Position numbers and translations under genes: made by a program. Positions 6,077 to 8,877 of a DNA stretch of 8,877 nt are shown in pieces. The stretch is from Candidatus Neoflavobacterium equi (GTDB lineage: Bacteria; Bacteroidota; Bacteroidia; Flavobacteriales; Flavobacteriaceae). Under the pieces are notes generated by a model. That model was not told where the DNA came from, searched no databases, and saw only the letters and a list, made by a program, of their open reading frames with translations. How positions within the stretch are numbered: position 1 is the first letter of the stretch; every line of letters begins with the position of its first letter. The stretch lies in contig JAGHSS010000035.1 of NCBI GenBank assembly GCA_018065745.1, positions 1-8,877 of the forward strand. The letters run 5' to 3'.

Positions 6077-6187
6077 GCGTTAGGGATTGGAACGGCATCC
6101 TTTTGGGAGGTCCTACCGACCAAAAGATACAGTGGAAAGCCCGGTTTTGGGCCAGCGCAGCGCAGGCTAAAAAACGCCCAAAAAATC
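6077..6187 (+). repeat. structured dispersed repeat, copy B
   Basis: The inverted partner of copy A at 1841-1949. On the + strand it runs from GCGTT (6077-6081) to AACGCCC (6173-6179), which can pair at the ends. The central hairpin is TTTTGG/CCAAAA (6101-6106 with 6120-6125), a GA/GA internal loop, then GGT/ACC (6109-6111 with 6115-6117) with a 3-base loop. Where copy A has a C-G pair in the upper stem, copy B has U-A, a compensatory change. The 3' part differs from copy A and contains CCCGG-TTTT-GGGCC and a CAGCG/CAGCG tandem. Its 3' end lies a few bases from the folD stop, so relative to its neighbouring gene it is oriented exactly as copy A is to rluF. Confidence 0.75.
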
Positions 6188-6193
6188 TATATC

Positions 6194-7078
6194 TTATTTA
6201 TTGTTTCTTCTACGGTCACGCGCCAAAAGTGTATTTTTTAACAACATGGCAATGGTCATTGGTCCAACTCCACCAGGAACTGGCGTGATCCACGATGCTT
6301 TTTGACTCACATTGTCAAAATCTACATCACCCTTGATTACATAACCTTTTGGATGAGAATCGTCTTGAACACGCGTGATTCCCACGTCAATTACCACAAC
6401 GTCGTCCTTACACATTTCTGCTTTCAGGAAGTTTGGAACCCCCAAAGCGGTGATGATAATATCTGCTTGGGTCGTGATTTGACTCAGGTTTTTGGTGTGG
6501 CTGTGCGTCAAGGTAACTGTTGAATTTCCAGGGAAACCTTTGCGGCCCATCAAAATACTCATCGGTCTACCCACAATGTGAGAACGTCCAATAACCACGG
6601 TGTGTTTACCAGCGGTATCCACCTCATAACGCTCCAATAATTCCAAGATTCCAAATGGAGTAGCTGGAATAAAAGTGGTCATGTCCAAGGCCATCTTACC
6701 AAAATTTTCAGGGTGGAAACCATCAACATCTTTGGATGGATCAATGTGCATCAAAACCTTTTGCTCATCAATCTGTTTTGGCAACGGCAATTGCACGATG
6801 AAACCGTCAATATCGTCGTTTTCATTTAATTCTTTAATCTTGGCTAACAACTCCACTTCTGAAGTATTTGCGGACATTCTGATCAGTGTAGACTCAAAAC
6901 CAATGCGCTCACACGCCTTGACTTTGCTGGCTACATAAGTCAAACTGGCGCCGTCATTACCCACAATAATAGCTGCAAGGTGGGGTACTTTTTCACCCTT
7001 TTGACGCATGGCGTCTACCTGTGCCTTAATTTCATCTTTGATATCATTTGATACCTTTAAACCGTCTAGTAGTTGCAT
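6194..7078 (-). CDS. folD: bifunctional methylene-THF dehydrogenase/cyclohydrolase FolD
   Basis: A 294-residue cytoplasmic enzyme that oxidises 5,10-methylene-tetrahydrofolate with NADP+ and hydrolyses the product to 10-formyl-tetrahydrofolate, supplying one-carbon units for purines and initiator Met-tRNA. Seen: the catalytic block SLTYVASKVKAC (45-56) with Tyr48 and Lys52, VQLPLP (95-100), DVDGFHPENFG (117-127), PATPFG (138-143), the cofactor-binding loop VIGRSHIVGRPM (162-173), and the C-terminal signature TPVPGGVGPMT (265-275). The length matches the family and all key residues are present. The start MQLLDGLKVS is the normal family N-terminus. The mRNA leader before it is a run of CAA-like triplets. 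It lies 81 bases after ffh, with a strong hairpin in the gap, so it is probably transcribed at least partly from its own promoter. Confidence 0.97.
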   Translation of the reverse strand: MQLLDGLKVSNDIKDEIKAQVDAMRQKGEKVPHLAAIIVGNDGASLTYVASKVKACERIGFESTLIRMSANTSEVELLAKIKELNENDDIDGFIVQLPLPKQIDEQKVLMHIDPSKDVDGFHPENFGKMALDMTTFIPATPFGILELLERYEVDTAGKHTVVIGRSHIVGRPMSILMGRKGFPGNSTVTLTHSHTKNLSQITTQADIIITALGVPNFLKAEMCKDDVVVIDVGITRVQDDSHPKGYVIKGDVDFDNVSQKASWITPVPGGVGPMTIAMLLKNTLLARDRRRNNK

Positions 7079-7103
7079 TTTTATTTGTTGTTGTTGTGTT
7101 GTA
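7079..7103 (-). promoter_or_regulatory. CAA-rich leader of folD
   Basis: The 25 bases before the folD ATG, read on the - strand, are almost only A and C with a few T (CAACACAACAACAACAAAT then AAAA), so the leader can form no structure. There is no Shine-Dalgarno sequence. An unstructured A-rich leader fits how Bacteroidota ribosomes choose starts. AACCTTTG (7110-7117), one mismatch from TAnnTTTG, could be its -7 box. Confidence 0.45.
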
Positions 7104-7109
7104 TAAAGA

Positions 7110-7148
7110 CAAAGGTTTAAAATTTCACATGGAAACTTTAAACCTTTG
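7110..7148 (-). terminator. 17-bp hairpin between ffh and folD
   Basis: CAAAGGTTTAAAATTTC (7110-7126) pairs over all 17 positions with GAAACTTTAAACCTTTG (7132-7148), with one mismatch or wobble and a 5-base loop. On the - strand it follows the ffh stop by 11 bases and is followed by TCTTTATAC. It is a plausible terminator or 3' stabiliser of the ffh mRNA, but AT-rich and with a poor U-tract, so partial read-through into folD is likely. Confidence 0.7.
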
Positions 7149-7159
7149 AGTATTTCATT

Positions 7160-8497
7160 TTAGCGCATACCTTTCATACCGCCCATCATGCGCATCAAGT
7201 TTTTACCGCCTGATCCTTGCATCATTTTCATCATTTTGCTCATTTGATCAAACTGCTTCAACAATTGATTCACTTGTTGGATGTTTGTACCAGAACCTTT
7301 GGCAACACGCGTCTTGCGCTTTGCGTCCAATAAGGCTGGAGATTTGCGTTCATCAGGCGTCATAGAGAAAATGATAGCCTCAATGTGTTTGAAGGCGTCG
7401 TCCTCAATTTCCACATCTTTTAAAGCTTTAGAAGCACCTGGTATCATCCCAACCAAATCCTTCATATTACCCATTTTCTTAACCTGTTGTATTTGAGAAA
7501 GGAAATCGTCAAAACCAAATTCGTTTTTGGCAATTTTCTTTTGTAATTTTCTTGCTTCTTCTTCGTCATACTGCTCTTGCGCGCGTTCAACCAAAGAGAC
7601 AACGTCCCCCATACCCAAGATTCTGTCCGCCATACGTTGAGGATAGAAAACGTCAATCGCTTCCATTTTCTCACCCGTACCGATGAATTTGATTGGTTTG
7701 TTCACTACAGATTTGATGGTAATTGCAGCTCCACCGCGGGTATCCCCGTCCAGTTTAGTCAAAATAACTCCGTCAAAATCCAAGCGATCGTTGAATGCTT
7801 TTGCAGTATTTACAGCATCTTGTCCAGTCATGGCATCCACCACAAACAAGGTTTCTTGAGGCTGAATGGCTTTGTGCACATTAGCAATCTCAGTCATCAT
7901 TTGCTCATCAATAGCCAAACGACCTGCAGTATCCACAATCACCACATTGAACCCATTGGCTTTGGCATGTTTGATGGCATTCTGCGCGATAGATACCGCA
8001 TCTTTATTGTCAGGCTCTGAATATACTTCCACACCAATTTGCTCCCCAACCACGTGTAACTGGTTGATCGCAGCTGGACGGTAAATATCACAGGCTACCA
8101 ACAAAGGCTTTTTGTTTTTCTTTGTTTTAAGGAAATTAGCCAACTTTCCAGAAAAAGTAGTCTTACCTGATCCCTGAAGACCAGACATCAAAATAACAGA
8201 AGGATTCCCTGATAAGTTTACCCCTGCAACGTCACCACCCATCAATTCAGTCAACTCATCTTTGACAAGTTTAACCATCAATTGCCCCGGCTGTAAAGTT
8301 GTCAATACATCCTGTCCAATCGCTTTTTCTTTTACTCTTGTTGTAAAATCTTTAGCAATCTTAAAGTTCACATCGGCATCCAAAAGTGCACGTCTCACCT
8401 CTTTCAAAGTGTCTGCAACGTTTACTTCTGTAATTTTTCCATGACCTTTTAAAATATGAAAGGCCTTATCTAGTTTATCGCTTAAATTATCAAACAT
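7160..8497 (-). CDS. ffh: signal recognition particle protein Ffh (SRP54)
   Basis: A 445-residue GTPase of the co-translational targeting pathway. It binds 4.5S RNA and hydrophobic signal sequences on nascent chains, then docks with FtsY at the membrane. The N domain covers about 1-85. The G domain contains the P-loop GLQGSGKTT (106-114), DIYRPAA (137-143), DTAGR (189-193), TKLDGDTRGG (247-256) and GTGEK (273-277). The Met-rich M domain covers about 325-445, with the RNA-binding helix-turn-helix region KTRVAKGSGTNIQQVNQLL (395-413) and a Met-rich end, MMKMMQGSGG then MRMMGGMKGMR. All expected elements are present and the length is normal. A -7 box lies 26 bases upstream and a terminator insulates the gene from the small gene before it. 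Adjacency to folD is, as I recall, common in this class. Confidence 0.98.
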   Translation of the reverse strand: MFDNLSDKLDKAFHILKGHGKITEVNVADTLKEVRRALLDADVNFKIAKDFTTRVKEKAIGQDVLTTLQPGQLMVKLVKDELTELMGGDVAGVNLSGNPSVILMSGLQGSGKTTFSGKLANFLKTKKNKKPLLVACDIYRPAAINQLHVVGEQIGVEVYSEPDNKDAVSIAQNAIKHAKANGFNVVIVDTAGRLAIDEQMMTEIANVHKAIQPQETLFVVDAMTGQDAVNTAKAFNDRLDFDGVILTKLDGDTRGGAAITIKSVVNKPIKFIGTGEKMEAIDVFYPQRMADRILGMGDVVSLVERAQEQYDEEEARKLQKKIAKNEFGFDDFLSQIQQVKKMGNMKDLVGMIPGASKALKDVEIEDDAFKHIEAIIFSMTPDERKSPALLDAKRKTRVAKGSGTNIQQVNQLLKQFDQMSKMMKMMQGSGGKNLMRMMGGMKGMR

Positions 8498-8522
8498 AAT
8501 TTTTCTATCTTTTTGAGAGTTG

Positions 8523-8530
8523 CAAATTTA
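8523..8530 (-). promoter_or_regulatory. -7 box TAAATTTG for ffh
   Basis: An exact TAnnTTTG match on the - strand ends 25 bases before the ffh ATG, predicting a leader of about 18-21 bases that is A-rich and lacks a Shine-Dalgarno sequence. A TTA 19 bases further upstream could be a weak -33 element. Confidence 0.65.
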
Positions 8531-8568
8531 GTTATTTGAATTGTAAGTTTAAAATAAAAAGGCGATAT

Positions 8569-8602
8569 AAAAAAAAAGTGTTGCATTAAAATGCAACACT
8601 TT
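8569..8602 (-). terminator. intrinsic terminator of the small Cys-rich gene
   Basis: AAAGTGTTGCATT (8575-8587) pairs perfectly with AATGCAACACTTT (8590-8602). On the - strand the stem runs into nine consecutive U (8577 down to 8569). It lies 14 bases after the stop of the small secreted protein and separates it from the ffh promoter. Confidence 0.92.
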
Positions 8603-8615
8603 GGTAATTTTTCGC

Positions 8616-8831
8616 TTATTTCTTAGCGCAACAAGATTTTTCACCTTTTGTGTCCGTGGTTTTCTTGTCTGAACAAGACTTATCTGACTTATCTGACTTA
8701 CCATCTTTTTTGTCCTTTGACGCACAACAAGCTGGTTTTTCTTTTTGATCTTTTGGTTTTTGCTCCTGAGCTGAAAGTGTCATTCCAGCACTCAAAACCA
8801 TTACAGCTGCGATAGCTACTAATTTTTTCAT
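8616..8831 (-). CDS. small secreted Lys/Cys-rich protein
   Basis: A 71-residue protein of unknown function. An upstream TTG at 8855 is in frame, but the ATG at 8831 is preferred because it begins a classical signal peptide, MKKLVAIAAVMVLSAGMTLS, with likely cleavage after the alanine at 21 (LSA|QEQ), and because it leaves a normal leader of about 30 bases from the promoter box. The mature part, about 50 residues, is almost only Lys, Asp, Ser, Glu and Thr, with five Cys arranged as CC (35-36), a single C (53) and CC (67-68). It contains the short repeat SDKSDKS, encoded by a tandem 9-bp repeat. No lipobox Cys follows the cleavage site, so it is probably periplasmic and soluble. The Cys pairs suggest metal or thiol chemistry, but nothing more specific can be supported. 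It has its own promoter and terminator, so it is monocistronic. Confidence 0.82.
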   Translation of the reverse strand: MKKLVAIAAVMVLSAGMTLSAQEQKPKDQKEKPACCASKDKKDGKSDKSDKSCSDKKTTDTKGEKSCCAKK

Positions 8832-8866
8832 ACTATTTGGATATTTAAACTTCAATTTTATCTATT

Positions 8867-8874
8867 CAAATATA
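8867..8874 (-). promoter_or_regulatory. -7 box TATATTTG for the small secreted protein
   Basis: An exact TAnnTTTG match on the - strand lies 35 bases before the ATG at 8831 and only 11 before the alternative TTG at 8855. It supports the downstream ATG. The -33 region falls outside the window. Confidence 0.6.
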
Positions 8875-8877
8875 GCA

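Noticed and set aside
6101..6128. Kink-turn in the repeat hairpin
   Set aside because: The tandem GA/GA loop is symmetric and lacks the 3-base bulge beside it that a kink-turn needs; the single bulged C is several pairs away.
5986..6288. A 100-codon open frame on the + strand across the repeat and folD end
   Set aside because: It runs through the hairpin and repeat copy B into antisense folD sequence and has no coding character of its own.
7577..8020. A 147-codon open frame on the + strand inside ffh
   Set aside because: It is antisense to the conserved G domain of ffh and its translation shows no family features.
8832..8855. Upstream TTG start for the small secreted protein
   Set aside because: It would put eight extra residues before a perfect signal peptide and leave only a few bases of leader after the promoter box; the ATG at 8831 explains both better.

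Overview
The window looks like a chromosomal segment of a Bacteroidota bacterium, most likely class Flavobacteriia. The reasons are the moderately AT-rich composition, the absence of Shine-Dalgarno sequences, four exact copies of the Bacteroidota -7 promoter box TAnnTTTG placed just 5' of genes, the flavobacterial flavour of the proteins, and the ffh-folD adjacency. I see no rRNA, tRNA, CRISPR array, transposase or phage gene.

Layout. Bases 1-1836 (+ strand): an alpha/beta hydrolase, then rluF (23S rRNA pseudouridine synthase), whose promoter box sits almost on its start codon. Bases 1837-2174: copy A of a structured dispersed repeat, a strong bidirectional terminator, and about 155 bases without recognisable content. 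Bases 2175-5301 (- strand): mdaB-like quinone reductase with its own promoter, and a three-gene module reading, in transcription order, six-TM protein, winged-helix regulator, polytopic DUF4153/DUF4173-like protein. Bases 5436-6034 (- strand): a GNAT acetyltransferase with a textbook terminator behind it and a hairpin just before its start. Bases 6077-6187: copy B of the repeat, inverted relative to copy A. Bases 6194-8497 (- strand): folD and ffh, housekeeping genes separated by a 17-bp hairpin. Bases 8569-8877 (- strand): a small secreted Lys/Cys-rich protein with its promoter and terminator.

How it works together. The clearest regulatory unit is the membrane-protein/regulator module. The same 17-bp palindrome, ACTTTG-N5-CAAAGT, occurs twice in the window: over the promoter of the six-TM/regulator pair and again upstream of the DUF4153/DUF4173-like gene. 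The simplest reading is that the small winged-helix protein represses or autoregulates both transcription units. The function of the membrane proteins is unknown.

The second notable element is the pair of repeats. Their 67-base cores are about 87% identical, and the two copies differ in one hairpin by a compensatory base-pair change, which suggests selection for a folded RNA or DNA structure. Each copy directly follows the stop codon of a housekeeping gene (rluF, folD), and together they bracket the roughly 4.1 kb that holds the less universal genes.
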